A stretch of DNA of 64,000 nt, taken from NCBI RefSeq assembly GCF_964340395.1, contig NC_135557.1, positions 15,529,867 through 15,593,866 on the forward strand, read 5' to 3'. The notes beneath the pieces were generated by a model, which saw nothing but the letters and a program-made list of their open reading frames with translations, searched no databases and was not told the DNA's origin. Of this stretch, positions 44,982 to 59,650 are shown piece after piece (position 1 is the stretch's first letter; every line of letters begins with the position of its first letter). This stretch comes from Glandiceps talaboti. Lineage: Eukaryota; Hemichordata; Enteropneusta; Spengelidae. A program made the position numbers and the translations under genes.

Positions 44982-45437
44982 TATTTTCCCTTACCTATGT
45001 ATACACTACATTTCAGTACCTGTTTATAGCATTGAAAGGTTATCCAGTGCCATCTGTTCTATATTGATGTCTCTTTCTTTTCCGGTATCTATGCATCTGT
45101 TACATACCTCCAGTTTAATCATTTCAGTGCCTGTGTATTGTATTACAAAGGTTATTGCTAATTGAGAAGCATTGCTGAAATGTTACATAGCTATATCCCA
45201 TACCTCAGACTCATGAAGTAAATGTTTATGTAAGTTTCTTAATATATTGGTGTTGCCATAGATTTCCATGTGATATTGAAACATTGATTTAAATCATTTG
45301 AAATTTGACATCTTGCATGTTTTGCCTAAATAATTCCCCTGACTTATTGTTTCTCATTGATGAGTGTACTCTTCGTGTGTGTGTTTTGTGTTTCCAGGGT
45401 GATGATTATCCTTTTACCTATTCCAGATATAGTATAT
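44982..45437. repeat. direct repeat A, unit 3
   Basis: Counterpart of 17395-17850. Confidence 0.65.
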
Positions 45438-45658
45438 TTTATGATTCTCAAACATTCAACTATATACGAATTATGAGTTTTGTTATGTACCAAATTATGT
45501 CGAATTTGATGTGTGCATTCTTATGATATGGTCAAATCACTAGGAATCATAAAGTATGCACATTACTTATTAATGTTCATTCGATGTTACCAAAATCTAA
45601 TCAGTTCTTATGATCAGCATATGGAAGAATCGGTGCTGTAGTTTTGCGAATACTGTCA

Positions 45659-45666
<8 letters not shown>

Positions 45667-45692
<26 letters not shown>

Positions 45693-45696
45693 AGAA

Positions 45697-45745
<49 letters not shown>
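45667..45745. repeat. (ACAG)n microsatellite, unit 3
   Basis: The AAAG interruption sits further right than in unit 2. Confidence 0.9.
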
Positions 45746-45747
<2 letters not shown>

Positions 45748-46016
45748 AGCATAACAAACCTTGCCCTTACGGGAGGTAATAACAAATAATTTCATGTATT
45801 TATTATACAATTAGTGCGTTAGACACACAAACTTGCTCTATGTTGTTTCTCATAAAAGAGAGTCAAGGAACATTAAACCCAAAATAGTTATTTCTCATCC
45901 ATATGGCCACTTCAGCAGATACCACTTCTATTGTTATAATTCATTTCTTCCGGTGGCTATTACTCCAGTATATTTGTGATATACTTAGTTTATATTACCT
46001 AGCCTTTGATCCTTTC

Positions 46017-46135
<119 letters not shown>

Positions 46136-46940
46136 GTCTACCTTGTTTATATCATATTGATTTTGACATGGTGTGCATGAATGTCCTTTACATTTCAATG
46201 CAGTCTGGAATGCTGGTATAATTTCACTGGCATACCGTAGTTTACTGTGCACACATTGAATACATGGTGAATGCCTCCCCACCCAGTCTTGTTGCTAGGC
46301 ACATTTACATACATTTTTTGAATATTTAGTCACTTGTCTATTAATCCCTGTTGTTATCTTTGCAATATGTGATCACTTGGCTGATGTCATGGGCGTGGTC
46401 TTGTTCCTGGGCATGTTTGCATACACTTTTTGAATGTTTGTTCAATTATTTAAGAATCCTTGTTTTTATAATTGTCAAATAAAGCACCATTTGGCTGTTG
46501 CCATGGGCGTGGTCATGGTTGCTAAGTATGTTTGCATACATACTTTGCCTACCAGATGATGTTAGTTGACCAAAATATACTGCCATTTGGTTGATAAAGG
46601 CATGGGTCATAGTTGCTGAGGCCAGTTGTGGCAAAAACCTTGAAGAAAATCTGCCGAAAAACACTTCCAGAAATATTTCACCAAGTGTCAGTCTCATTGA
46701 CGAAGTACCTTTTGAGATGTAAGTTTTTGACCAAAATTCACATTTTGACACCTAATTTGCATATCACTGATGAGATCATTATATGCTTAATATTCATCTA
46801 TACACCCAGATCCATCCCAATTAAATTTGAACCCAATCTGCTCAGAAATTTTGGAATGAAAGAATTTTGACCCAAAAAACACATGTTTAGCATTGATACT
46901 AATTTGCATATTACTGATGGAATCATCTTTATCTTGCGGG

Positions 46941-47398
46941 TATTTTCCCTTACCTACACATTAGTCATTCAGTTCAGTACCTATTTATTGCATTGAAAGG
47001 TTATCTGGGGTTAGCTATTCGATGTTGATGCTTCCTTTTCCTGCCTGGTATCCGTGCACATTTTACATACCTTCATTTTTAATCATTTCAGTGCCTGTGT
47101 ATTGCATTACAAAGGTTATTGCTAATTGAGAAGCATTGCTGAAATGTTACATAGTTATAACCCATACCTCAGACTCATGAAGTAAATGTTTATACAAGAT
47201 TCTTATTCAATTGTTGTTGTCGTAGATTTCCATGTGATATTTAAACATTGATTTAAATAATTTGAAATTTGACATCTTACACGTTTTGCCTAAATAATTG
47301 CTTTGTTTATCATTTCTCGTTGGTGACTTTATTGTTCGTGTGTGCTTCGCTTGTCCGGGGTTATGATTATCCTTTTACCTATCCCAGATTTGACTTAG
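46941..47398. repeat. direct repeat B, unit 3
   Basis: Counterpart of 19328-19785. Confidence 0.65.
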
Positions 47399-48040
47399 TC
47401 TATTTTTAATTTGCATAATTAACTCTTTATAATCAGGACGCCGAAGTCCATAAGGTGGCTTAGAAAAATGTATAATTTTTGGCTATTGTTTGAACTTGAG
47501 ATTAACTAATTTGACGTGACTTGATTGGTTATCTAAATTGCAGTTAGGAGCCTAAATCTGATTCAAGTTCGGTGTATATTCAAGCTCAGTGTATATTTCA
47601 TTCCCGATACTTACTTACAAAGGTTTGTAACCAGGGCTATTATGGCCTGTGACTCGAAGTTAATATACTCAAAATGGTGTCGTCTCATGAATAATTCATA
47701 TATCCATACCCCTTAAGCTTTATATACTAACCAGGTTCAAGACCGCTGAAGATTTGATAATCAGATCACAATTATAACCGATTTCTTTTTCCAGGTAACT
47801 TGAATAAAGTAATAAACTACAATTTAACGTAAACTTCAGTGTGTCAGGCTATATGTCTCATCTTGAAAACTACACAACATACATACCAAAATTTCCTCAA
47901 GAGACACGACAATATTCAAAATCTTCTCCATGATAGGAAATAACAAAAATGTTCGATTTTCCTCAATCTAATGAGGATTTTCCTAAGCATATGAAAAATG
48001 ACTTTGGAAAGATAATGCATTTGAGATCGTTACCCTGCCA

Positions 48041-48111
48041 CAGCACGGGGTAGTCATATTCAAAACAGGAAGGCGGTATAATTAGGAACAGTTTATGACT
48101 ACCCCTTGCTG
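48041..48111. repeat. 71-nt hairpin, unit 3
   Basis: Arms unchanged; one loop base differs. Confidence 0.6.
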
Positions 48112-48242
48112 CGATAAATTTAACATGACAATTTCTAAAATTCATTATCTTTTCGAAGTCTACAGACATGCGATATGCACACTACTGACCCTAGCAGGTG
48201 GCGTCGCTGTCGTTCACCAATTTGACAACATTTTGATGACAG
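48095..48242 (+). CDS. possible signal-anchor exon, unit 3
   Basis: Same frame as in unit 2, donor GTATAT. Confidence 0.3.
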
Positions 48243-48926
48243 GTATATCAGGTTGTAATACATCACTACAGTCTCCGGTCCTGATCAGGGACACATAACT
48301 TTCCACGGGTAGATTTATGGTATTATTGTACCATGCAGGGTTTCCTAGATCACTAGTTACTGACTGTGTTTGATTGGGGACATATTTTTATCGTGCATGC
48401 GATGTGTTTATCTTGCCAGCCAGTGTCCATTACGGTACTGACTGCTGTATATGTAGGGATAGAGCTCGGCTGCATTTCCTATACTAATAATATTATCTCA
48501 GTCTACGAATGGTGGTGTGACAGACAGGGTCCATCAATCAGGTTCGTTGCTCGCTGTTCAGCCTGACTGTCGTAGTTCTCTTTGATCTAGCAACTTCACG
48601 AGCGCCTGTGGATATCGTCCAAGGAATTGTAGGATAACTTCACTTCTGCCGCCATTAAAATAAGTTTGCTGTGTGAAAAAAATATGTTGTCATGTCCAGA
48701 GAGAGTTTGTATACCTTCACAGAATAAATAGGCCAGTTGAAACTAAATTGCGCCCTCAGAGACAGAGTTGCACATATTGAAATTAAACGTAACTCATACC
48801 ATCAAATTTAGTTTTGACTTGGAATTTCAAAAGTCTGTTCTTGGGATGTAAGATTTTTATACAAAGTATTTAAGTTTATCCTTGAAAAATAAAAGATTCC
48901 TTTAAAGAATTAAAAGTTTATTCTTG

Positions 48927-49182
48927 GAAAAAAAATTTGGGCCGCTAAGTAAAAGTCTTGTTATGCGAATAAATTTTCTGCTCTCAGTGGGAAAAAATGG
49001 GGCCTCACTAAGTAAAAATCTTGTTATGCGAATAGTTTTTTCTGCTCTGGGAGAAAAATTTGGGGCTCACTGAGTAAAAATCTTGTTATGCGAATTATTC
49101 TGCTCTGGGAAAAAAATTCGGGCCTCGATCATTAAGTAAAAATCTTGTTATGCGAATAAATTTTCTGCTCTGGAAAAATAAA
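48927..49182. repeat. 62-64 bp minisatellite, unit 3
   Basis: Four copies. Confidence 0.8.
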
Positions 49183-49241
49183 TTCCCAAATAGATCCCCT
49201 AGGAATTTGATTCTAATGGGCTACCGCTTTATATATAAACA

Positions 49242-49277
49242 ACAACTCAGTCACCCACAACTACAATGCAGTCACCC

Positions 49278-49329
<52 letters not shown>

Positions 49330-49558
49330 CCATACAACCATCAACAGCTATGATCTTGTCACCAACAACCACAACCATGTCACCGACAACCACAACCCTA
49401 CCACCCAGATTACCACCAACAATCACGACTTTCTCATCAACAACCACAATCCTACAACCCACAGTCGCAACTCTACCATCCCCACCACCACCAACTACAG
49501 CCCTATCACCCACAACCACGACTCTACCACATATAACCACAACCCTGTCACCAACAAC
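49242..49558 (+). pseudogene. fragment related to the gene 1 mucin exon, unit 3
   Basis: Same fragment; the Thr run is the longest of the four units. Confidence 0.7.
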
Positions 49559-49620
49559 ATACATACATACATACATACATACATACATACATACATACAT
49601 ACATACATACATACATACAT
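49559..49620. repeat. (CATA)n microsatellite, unit 3
   Basis: Shortest of the four tracts. Confidence 0.95.
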
Positions 49621-50912
49621 ACGAGTGTTGTTATGCAGTGACTATATTCTCATGTTGAAATGACGAGGACCAATCAGGGGCATGAGGCAACAATTCTGGT
49701 GAAACCCGAAAATGATAATGATTGTTTAGGTAATAAAGGCCCAAGTTAGCTATGAGTCACATTTACATACTTACTTCTTTATTTGTAGTTTATTTTAATA
49801 AACTCATTATACACGTCTACACATATTTGTTATTTTGGGTATGTATTTGTACACTTTCTGGTCTTTTAAAAAATGAAACATTTTTTCATAATCACAGAAA
49901 AAGTTTATATAAATATGGAAGACTCCAAAAAAGAATAAAGGAAAAGAAAGTATACCGATAGATTTTGTCTGTAATGATTTAATGGAACATGATCATGGTG
50001 CATGCAAAATCGATGCTTAGTTCGCTCGCGACAGCTGACACGTCGATGCGTGACGCGCTGCTTGCCGTGCTGGAGCTCTTGCTTAAACTTGTAATACAGA
50101 TAGAGGGGTAGGACACGGCATTGAATAAACCAATCAGGACGCTTCAGATCGAACATGTGACCCATGAATTTTCGCATGCGTGTAAAGTCTCTGAAAAGAC
50201 GAGATGTGACTAGACTGTGTACTTCCAGCATGTGTTCGACGACGAAATGTGATGTGTCTCAGAGATGTCATAGTATCCTCTGATACTATCCATGAGAAGG
50301 GGGGAACGTTGTCATAAACTAGCGTAAGTGGTAAGAGTGCTCTCTCTATATATTTTTTATTATGCACATTTTACTGTATGTATGCTTGTAAATATTGCGA
50401 TGCCTTTATAATGTACTCCACAGCAATGATGTAGAATCGCTATAAAATTAATAACCAAGAAATACGCCGTCCGTTCGCCACGCTAATACACTGTATGTTT
50501 AACATGTCCTTGAATTTGTATGTATTGTAACAATATCACATCACCGCTCTTGATTAATGTAGACATGGTGATAAGTTCGAAGACCTATGAATGCTGTGGA
50601 CCAGCGACATGCATCCCGTACAATGGTACATCATTCATGGTATTATTTGGCAGTCGGCCAAAATATTACGTCATCAAGTAAGTTTTGATACTATATTTTT
50701 GCCGTCTGCGTTATTTGTATATTTTGGCTTAGGTTGAGTTCACTGGCGGGAACTCTTTTTTTTCTAAAATAGTTGAATTTTATATTGAACTGGACATCTT
50801 TTAGAGTGGTACTGGCAGAATTTTTTCATAGGTTATTATTTGGTAACGACTAACGTGTAGATTGTATTTCGCATAATCTATATTTTTAGGAAATGTAAGT
50901 TTTACAGTCAAT

Positions 50913-52210
50913 ATGTTTCCTTTGACAAAAGAACAGCAATCTGTTGTTAATCTGTGCAAATCATACAATATTTTCTTTACAGGCAGAGCTGGCACTGGTA
51001 AAACATTTTTACTCCGTTTTGTTATTGGCAATTTTGTTTCAATTTATGGTAGGAAGTTGCTGTAACTGCACCAACTGGAAAAGCAGTTTCACATATTAAT
51101 GGCACCACTATTCATAGTTATTTTGATTTAGGTTCTGGCTCTCTGTCAGCATTTCACCTAGCAAGGGCAGCCTTTGCGAGAGCTGATGTAAGACAGAGAC
51201 TCAATAATATTAAAAGTTTTAGTTATTGATGAAGTTTCTATGTTATCTATGTTTCAGAAAGTAGAATTTAATTGTAGGGAGTTTTAGCAGAATAAGTTTC
51301 CTTTTGGTGGTGTCCGTATTGTTGCATGTGGCGATTTTTTTTTCAGTTACCTCCAGTGAAAGGTGAGTTTGTTTTCAAATCTAATTTATGGAATGATGTG
51401 TTTGATTTATGTTTAAGATTAAGAAAAATTCACAGACAAGCGGATGTTAATTTAATTGATTTATTAGAGGATGCACGAATTGGGAACTTAAGTCAGAAAT
51501 CAATGGATATTCTTCGATCTCTACAAAGACCTATCCAGGCTGAAAATCCAATACGGATATACACTAAACAAGATAGTGTAGCAATGCATAACAAAAAAAT
51601 GATTAATGAGTTTCCAGGTGATAAGAAATTATTTAATGCCAATAATACTGGTTTAAATAAATCTGTCCATAGTGATTGTTCTGTCAGTAGCGTTTTGGAG
51701 TTCAAGTTGCATGCTCCTGTAGTTTTAGTAAGGAATTTATTTTTTAAGGATGAATCTTTAGTTAATGGGTTGTCTGGTTTTGTTAAGGGTTTTGTTGGGA
51801 ATGAAAATTATCCTTTAGTTGATTTTGTAAATAGTAGGTATTTTGTTATTAAACCTTTCCTTTTCCAATACTATAATGAAAATGGGATAATGACTGCTTG
51901 TAGGCAACAAATTCAACTTCAGTTGGGTTTTTCAATCACAGCCCATAACTTAAGTTGGGTTTTTCAATCACAGCCCATAGATGTCAGGGGATGACACTAA
52001 AAGCCGTTGAATTATCCCTTAAGGAATTTTTTGCCCCAGGACAACTGTATGTTATGTTGTCCAGAGTCAAAGATTTTGATTCTCTCAGAGTGCTACCAGG
52101 GTATGCGGTAAGTGTTTTCCCTCTGTACCAGAAGAAGTCATTCTCTTTGATAGAGCAATTAAAGATGTATCTGTATGTACTGTACCAGAGTTATCAAAAT
52201 CAACATCACA
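50913..52210 (+). pseudogene. PIF1-type helicase, unit 3 (multiply broken)
   Basis: Most damaged copy: a four-base deletion in the GRKCVAVTAP region (about 51056), an extra A before VLVIDEV (about 51215), a six-base deletion just after VSMLS, TAG within the REFKKNK region (about 51285), the nine-T run within GDFF shared with unit 2, and a duplication of about 33 bases around LGFSITAH (about 51918-51980). At the end the stop seen in units 1 and 2 (TCATAG) is TCACAG, so the frame would extend further. Confidence 0.75.
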
Positions 52211-52326
52211 GATAACGAGTGCTAGTATACGTACTGGTACTGGAACTAGTGATGGAACAAGCGACATACACACACACATTGAAGACAATGATGAAATGAG
52301 TGAATTTTATTTTGTTTTTTCCACAG

Positions 52327-53699
52327 GATATACCACATCAAAGTTTACTTACATTTGCACAAGATGGTTGTCATGGAAATGTGAAAGATATCTTGTGTGA
52401 TGTAAATAATGGTGAGAATACCAAGAGCAAGTACATTGCATTCTTGGGGTGGGTGCTAAGCAAGGTACACTCCTTTCTTATATGTACTACTCGCTCTGAA
52501 GAAACACGTATTGATAGGTCACCATGGCTAAAACAAAATTATGAGAGAACAAAACTTTTAAATGATGCAGACACCTTCAAAAGATGGAACTTTGTTGTAA
52601 ATCATTACATAACTAAGTACAGCACTGAAAAGAGAAGAGTGTGTATGTTTTATATAATCAATATTGTTGATATGTTTATTTTACAATATCTTGTCAAACC
52701 AATCAGAGGTGACAGTGATGACAAAATAGATGAACTTCAAAATATAATTCCCGATGTTGACCTTGTGATTTCTAATCATGAATTGTCAGGTAATGTGAGA
52801 TATGTGGCAGGTTGGGCTGTATTCAAGACCATATCACAGTCTAGTAGAGTTGTTAAACAGAAGAGTAAGAATGTCAATGACTTCATTTATGTTTGGGAAA
52901 TTTTGAAATCTTTTGTTTGTCAGTTGCAGCATAATGTAAGTAGTTCATCATACCAATATTCACTCTCTCATATAGAACGTCAGAATGAAGGTGGTTTACT
53001 GCACATAAATGATAGTTTATTTGGTTTTTTTTTGCAAATGTTGAGAGTGTAGCAATGAATCTGTACCGTAAGGAATATTTGGAAATTTTCCAAGGAAAAC
53101 TGACACAAATTGTGAGAAGTATTATGCTAAATCATCCATCTTTGCAATGTATGTGGTTTCAACTTGTTGAGCCTCTTGTAATTTCTCTTCCAGGTAATGG
53201 AGAGAGGGGTGGGGATGAGCAAGGTAAGTTGTGTGACAAGGTAAGTTGTGTCCAAGAAGGCAGTGAATTAGCCAGTGATCAGCCAAGTGTAAATGAATTA
53301 AATGACAATATTGACAGTGGTCTTCTTCAAGAACATGATAGTGATCTTGAAGAAAACCATAGTGATGATGATGGAGAGGGAGTCGACAACAAATTATTTT
53401 CGTACAGACTTTTAATTTCCCGGTATTTAAATATGAGAGATAAAGAGTTCAAGAAAGCTATACGACAACTACTTAATAAAAAGAAATCAATCCCACTAAG
53501 AAAAGAACTATCTGTTTCAGGGAAAAGAAAAGCGGCTGCCTGTAATGTGTCATATGTTTCCTTTCAGTCAATTATAGATGACAGTTCAACCAACAAAGAA
53601 GTGTCTCATTGTTTACTGAAAGCAGCTGCCCTGTCTGATATTAATAAATTACAGTCCCTTTCAAAGGTTGAGTTGCAACTCCTTGTTTTATCATTATGA
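52327..53699 (+). pseudogene. element ORF2 of unknown family, unit 3
   Basis: Least damaged copy of this frame: it reads from the TTTTTTCCACAG acceptor to the poly-T run near 53026 without a stop. There a frameshift separates it from the last 214 residues, which are identical to those of units 1 and 2. Confidence 0.5.
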
Positions 53700-55866
53700 T
53701 ACTCTTCAGAACAAAGATGTACGTATATCAATAATTAATTAACAAGGAAAAACTGTGTGTCTTGTTGAAGGCAAAGATTGTACATGAAGCAAAGATACAT
53801 CACCCCTTTTTTAGCAGTTGAGCAAATTGAGCAAATCGAGCTCGTGTATATTGAATTTCGAAAATCCAGTACTTTTATGGACGGTTGCAAAGATTCGAAT
53901 CATTCGCGATCGCGAGCGCGCGACAACACGGATAATTTATATGACCGTTGAGGGCGCTACTCAATCGGTACACTCCACACATGTTAGACTAGACACATGT
54001 GCATTACGCATGTTACGTCCCAGTCCGCCGTATTCTATTTATATTTCAGCGTGTTTCAAGTTACTGTATGTATTTTTCTGTGTATTTTAATTAAATATTG
54101 ATTATTGATGAAAGATAATGAAGTAATAATAAACATAATTATTTATTCATGTTATTCAATTGTTGATAGACACCAGAATTGTTGCCTCATGCCCTTTGAC
54201 CAATGTGACGACTGGTAGATAGACAGAATGTGATCAGGCAATAAGTGTTTTACAGCATATCACATTCTCAGACAGTTATGGATGGATAACATGTACAATT
54301 TCACAAATAAGTAGCTATTGAATAAGTGTTGAAAGTATTGAATCAATATTGAAATGAATGAATAAGAACAGGCAACACTGTATTAGGTATAATGACTTTC
54401 ATTTTATTGAAGACAGTTGACTAACCCTTCACAATAAATGCACAAAAACGAAAGCAGAGTTGTTCAGCCAAATGACCTTAGATGGCGCTGTTGTCGTCGT
54501 TGTTGCTACTGCTAAACTGCTGCTGCTGCTGCTGTTGTTGTTGTTGTTATTTTTGTTGTTTTATGTTTTTTTTGTGTTTTTTAAAATGAATAACAATTAG
54601 AACCATAAATTAAACCTCATAGTCTGATTAGATTAACGGGTAATTTTTTATTGCACTGACAGAATTTTTGATTATTCATGATAATTCATCATTTCGAATA
54701 AATTTTTGATAATTCATCATTTCTTCAATAACCGACGTTGCCGTATTCACATCAAAATGGTAGAAGTCTAGACTCTATCCTGTGTGAAAGAAGATTGAAA
54801 TATGTGTCATTTATGTAGGATATCTGACATAAGTAAACTATAGGAACACAATATGCCATGCCATGCCATGGTTTTGGGTGGTAGTAACCGTATTTTTAAT
54901 TATCAAATTATCAAAACGCGCACAGTGAAAATAAGAATACTAACACCTATAGATGATTTTCAATGGTGTCATGAAACGCGTAGTTCAATTATGGGAAGGA
55001 ATAGTCGCACAATGTCACACTCATTAACATGTTCGTTTGGGGGTGGAGGGGATCTGGTGCCAATGCAATTGCTGAACTTCATTTTTGCACGTCTAATGAA
55101 ATTGCGAAATCTGTCACGCCTTCACACTGATAACAGGTTCTGTATTTACTAATGAGATGTTAGTAAGTTGATCAAAATTAACTTCTAAATGTGATGTACA
55201 ATGCTGTGTTTTTAGTAATTTAATGTGTTTACAATCACGTTTTTTATATTATAGATCGATCGTAGTGGTGCGATTGCTAGAGTTGTCATCATGCTTTTCA
55301 TCAATTCATATATAAACGTGTTGATGTCGCCCTTGTGAAAGTTTGTTTTGGGAAGGGGAGGGGGTTTGTCTTAAACTTAAACTTGTGCGACATTGTGCGA
55401 TTGTCCCAAGGGGACTGGTGACATTACATTCTTGTGTATGCTATACAGTAGTTACATATCTAAACGCTGAAATTACGAATTTCTTCTCTTAGCTTTGAGA
55501 GATACACAAACCTGTGACGTGTATTCACTTGCTGGAGTAAAATTTAATTATTTGCAGCTCTAGAACTATTTGCAATGACTCTCACAAACGGATCTAAATA
55601 GAACTATTAACAACTGATAAAACTTTTAAGTCCCTCTCTCAGAAACGATTTACTACTTGAAAATAACCTTGCACTTGGAACCACATTTTTAGTTCCAAAG
55701 ATCGTCAAGAGAAAATTGAATGAATTTCATAATATGAAATAATCCAGATAAGTATATTGCAATTAAGATCATGACATTTTCACCTGAAGTAAAACGGAAC
55801 ACAAAATTCCTTGTATTCAAATTTGTCAGGCCAAAAGTAGTGCCATTAGCCTTTACAACTGTTGAC

Positions 55867-58314
55867 TCAAGTGTTCTGTAAGACTGCATTATCACACTAT
55901 TAATTATCAATTAAAAGATTTGCTGTGCAATCAGTTTACAGCTTATTGTGTATTGGCATACAAACAACAATTATTTTTTAAATGCCTACCTTCACAAATA
56001 GCATTTTTACCATAACTACATGGGGTATCATCCATAAGCAAGTCTCTTGAGGCCCTTTGAAAAAAAAGACAATTTTATATTTCTCATCACCAAAACCTCA
56101 TCTTCACCATGTATATCGAGTAATAGGTTGTTTGTGATATCATATTACGAATGCTTTGTATTATTCTTAATCATGTTATTTTGCTTGGCTTGAAGAAAGC
56201 TTCAATAAATATCTGGGCTAGGAAAAATGATAGATAATATTATATACCTTAATGTTACGTAATGTTAATGTCAGGTGACAACCTCTATCCAGGAACCCCA
56301 TATTAAAACCCCGTATATGAATTACACTCGGTTACCCAGATTCTCGCCGCTGGGGACTCTGCCAACGATACTTCTTATCTGGGTGGTAGAAGAGACCCCA
56401 GTGGGGAGAGTCTGGGTAACCGAGACTATACAGGAATGAAAACTGCAATAAAACCGGTTGTTATTGCGCGCTTAAAACTGTTAGCATGCACAAGTGCTAA
56501 TAGTAGTTTGAGACAAGGGTTACATGTATATTTAATTCCAATATATAGCTTAATTCTTGGTATCAATTTATTTCCCCGCTAAATGGGTCAGCAATGGGTC
56601 ATTTTACATAGCTTGGACTCTAATTTTATTAAAGAGACACTTATTAAGATCATACACATTGGTAAAGGGAACATGGACAATTATAGCAGATACCCAAAAT
56701 AATTAGATGTTTATGTCAGCACCAGTCGCTAGACGAGTAGTGACAACCCTTTGACAGGTCACGAGTAGTTTCCGGCTGAATGAAGCAAAATATTGGAGAA
56801 TAAGATAATTATACCACCGCCTGTAATATCGCAGAAAAATCAGGGAAAGTAATGGCAATTTTGAAAATGTTGACTCATTTCGAACACAGCAGAACCAGTG
56901 ACGTAGACACGTGTTTTTGTGACATAGTCATAGACGAGCATATATTGTCGTGACATAGAATGACCAGAGTATGTATTCCATGAACTTATCTTAAACCTGT
57001 AAGACCCAAAAGATTTATAAAAGCTAGGAAATTTGCGGACTGTATCTCATCTAACATTGTTGAACAAAGAGTTACTAACAACTCAAAGTGCTTTGAAATT
57101 GACAATTGTAAAACTGCTCAATACAAATAGTCATTCTTTGTGAAAACACTAGTAGACTGGAACCATCTGGACAATAGTACTGTGTGCGCTAAATCTTGTG
57201 ACGCCTTTAAAATGGCAGTCACTGTCAAAAACCATTCTGACTAAATACTCTCCCCCGGTGTATTATTCCTTACCCAGGACCTATAGCTACACCGTAACTA
57301 TGCAGATACATTTGTTGTTCAACTGGACTCGTGCATGATATCATCATCAACGATATGCTCGTAGATTTCAGTAAATCGTGATGTTTCCTTGAATAATTTT
57401 TTTACCAGACTAAACCAAAACAATTCAATGATTTAGTTTTAGTCTTGGACTCCAACGTCAGTAAAACAACACATTTCTGTAAATTATTTCAGCGGGAAAC
57501 TGAAATGGTAGTAAAAACATTCATCACAAAGTTTCCTTTATTTCGATGGATGAGATGAATAAATTTTAGCATGCGCAGTGATAGGATACATACCACAGTT
57601 GGACGCATTGACCACTTCCATCAGGTTGACCACATACAAAGTTGTTGTATGGCAAAAGTGTCCCATCATTGGCCTCAAGGAAACCATTATCGCCTGTCTT
57701 TGCATCAATCCAGAATTCTTTCCCGGAAAGTCCCTGAGAATCAATGTATGCCAGCATGGAATCAAATTCACATCCCGTGGTTATTCTGGCAAGGGACAGT
57801 CCTTTATTTTGGCAGGCATCCACTGCATCAGCCATGTTAAAACCACCGGATATAATTGTGAAGTCTACAGGAAAAGCAATTAAAATAAGAATAGTAACTT
57901 GTACTTGTGCTATTGCGGGTAAGTTGCGGGTAGGTTTAAATACATGTATTGATTGGTTATTTTTTCAGATTTAATATATAGCCATACTCATTTAGTTGAG
58001 TTGATACCAAAATGACATTAGAGGTGCACATTGTGGTTAATCAAATCAAAACAAAAACAATAAGGTTGTAATATGAACTCTGTAATAAGCTTATATATAT
58101 TATTGGCAATACCAAGCTTAATTACGACTAGAGGAAATTTTAGTATCGAACAGTGGATGTTTATCGAGCCATGCCTCAACAGACGATACTCAAGAGTACT
58201 TATCTTGAATATACCGTGTGTGGGAATATACCAGTTAATGTCAAAAGAAGGTTTACCTGCATGTGCCATGGCACAAGACAGTAGTGCCCCGAGAAATGCG
58301 ACGCGGATCATCAT
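55867..58314 (-). CDS. array lectin copy 4: small secreted C-type lectin (Ser43)
   Basis: Exons 58314-58257, 57864-57594, 56054-55990 and probably 55883-55867. Protein identical to copy 3; codon 43 (plus strand 57794-57796) is TCC. No disabling change. Confidence 0.8.
56327..56424. repeat. 98-nt hairpin in lectin intron 2, unit 4
   Basis: Same arms and spacing as in the other units. Confidence 0.65.
56702..56980. repeat. dispersed repeat R1, unit 4
   Basis: Counterpart of 15214-15480 with the GTCATA duplication shared with unit 3. Confidence 0.7.
57003..57244 (+). pseudogene. non-LTR retrotransposon C-terminal tail, unit 4
   Basis: Same remnant as in units 2 and 3. Confidence 0.7.
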
Positions 58315-58641
58315 TTTGTATCTCGTTGATAAAAATTACATATGAAACCTGTATAAAAAAAAGAAAGAAGCCAAACAAAAATAAAATGCAGTTAAGCCTA
58401 TTTGCAAACAATTGTAAGCTTATATTCAAAAGAACTAATGCTAAGAACTTGCACGAAATAAGTTCTGTTGTACATATGAGCGTCAACATAGCATACACGT
58501 ACACAACTACACGAATGTTTGACAAATTTAATAAATTCCGATCACCGAACTGCCGGTCTCATATTTCAGAAAAATTAAGGTAAGTTTTACCATCAATGTT
58601 GCACACATTACAAAGTTAACAACGTACTACAGTGTACTCTT

Positions 58642-58705
58642 ACCTGTCTAGTTGTTCAGTCCGTGTCTATTGATGTGATTGCAAAAAAATGAATCGAGTT
58701 ATAAA
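58642..58705 (-). promoter_or_regulatory. lectin copy 4 TATA box and 5'UTR exon
   Basis: TTTATAA at 58705-58699, donor GACAG|GTAAGAG at 58644/58643, acceptor just before 58348. Confidence 0.5.
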
Positions 58706-58892
58706 GGACTGGGGGCTAAATTAAGATACCAAATATGATAATTTATGATCATAATTCACTGGTACTTAGATTTAATAATACTTTTATTTGCATTTTAAGA
58801 ACTTGTTTGTCGTATACTTCACACACATCCCTTTCATGACCTTTACACGTTTGAGGGGTCATAAAATATCTTACGGGCTGGAAAACCTTACG

Positions 58893-59348
58893 TATTTTCC
58901 CTTACCTATGTATACACTACATTTCAGTACCTGTTTATAGCATTGAAAGGTTATCCAGTGCCATCTGTTCTATATTGATGTCTCTTTCTTTTCCGGTATC
59001 TATGCATCTGTTACATACCTCCAGTTTAATCATTTCAGTGCCTGTGTATTGTATTACAAAGGTTATTGCTAATTGAGAAGCATTGCTGAAATGTTACATA
59101 GCTATATCCCATACCTCAGACTCATGAAGTAAATGTTTATGTAAGTTTCTTAATATATTGGTGTTGCCATAGATTTCCATGTGATATTGAAACATTGATT
59201 TAAATCATTTGAAATTTGACATCTTGCATGTTTTGCCTAAATAATTCCCCTGACTTATTGTTTCTCATTGATGAGTGTACTCTTCGTGTGTGTGTTTTGT
59301 GTTTCCAGGGTGATGATTATCCTTTTACCTATTCCAGATATAGTATAT
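58893..59348. repeat. direct repeat A, unit 4
   Basis: Counterpart of 17395-17850. Confidence 0.65.
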
Positions 59349-59569
59349 TTTATGATTCTCAAACATTCAACTATATACGAATTATGAGTTTTGTTATGTA
59401 CCAAATTATGTCGAATTTGATGTGTGCATTCTTATGATATGGTCAAATCACTAGGAATCATAAAGTATGCACATTACTTATTAATGTTCATTCGATGTTA
59501 CCAAAATCTAATCAGTTCTTATGATCAGCATATGGAAGAATCGGTGCTGTAGTTTTGCGAATACTGTCA

Positions 59570-59576
<7 letters not shown>

Positions 59577-59610
<34 letters not shown>

Positions 59611-59611
59611 A

Positions 59612-59648
<37 letters not shown>
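59577..59648. repeat. (ACAG)n microsatellite, unit 4
   Basis: Carries one AAAG interruption. Confidence 0.9.
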
Positions 59649-59650
<2 letters not shown>

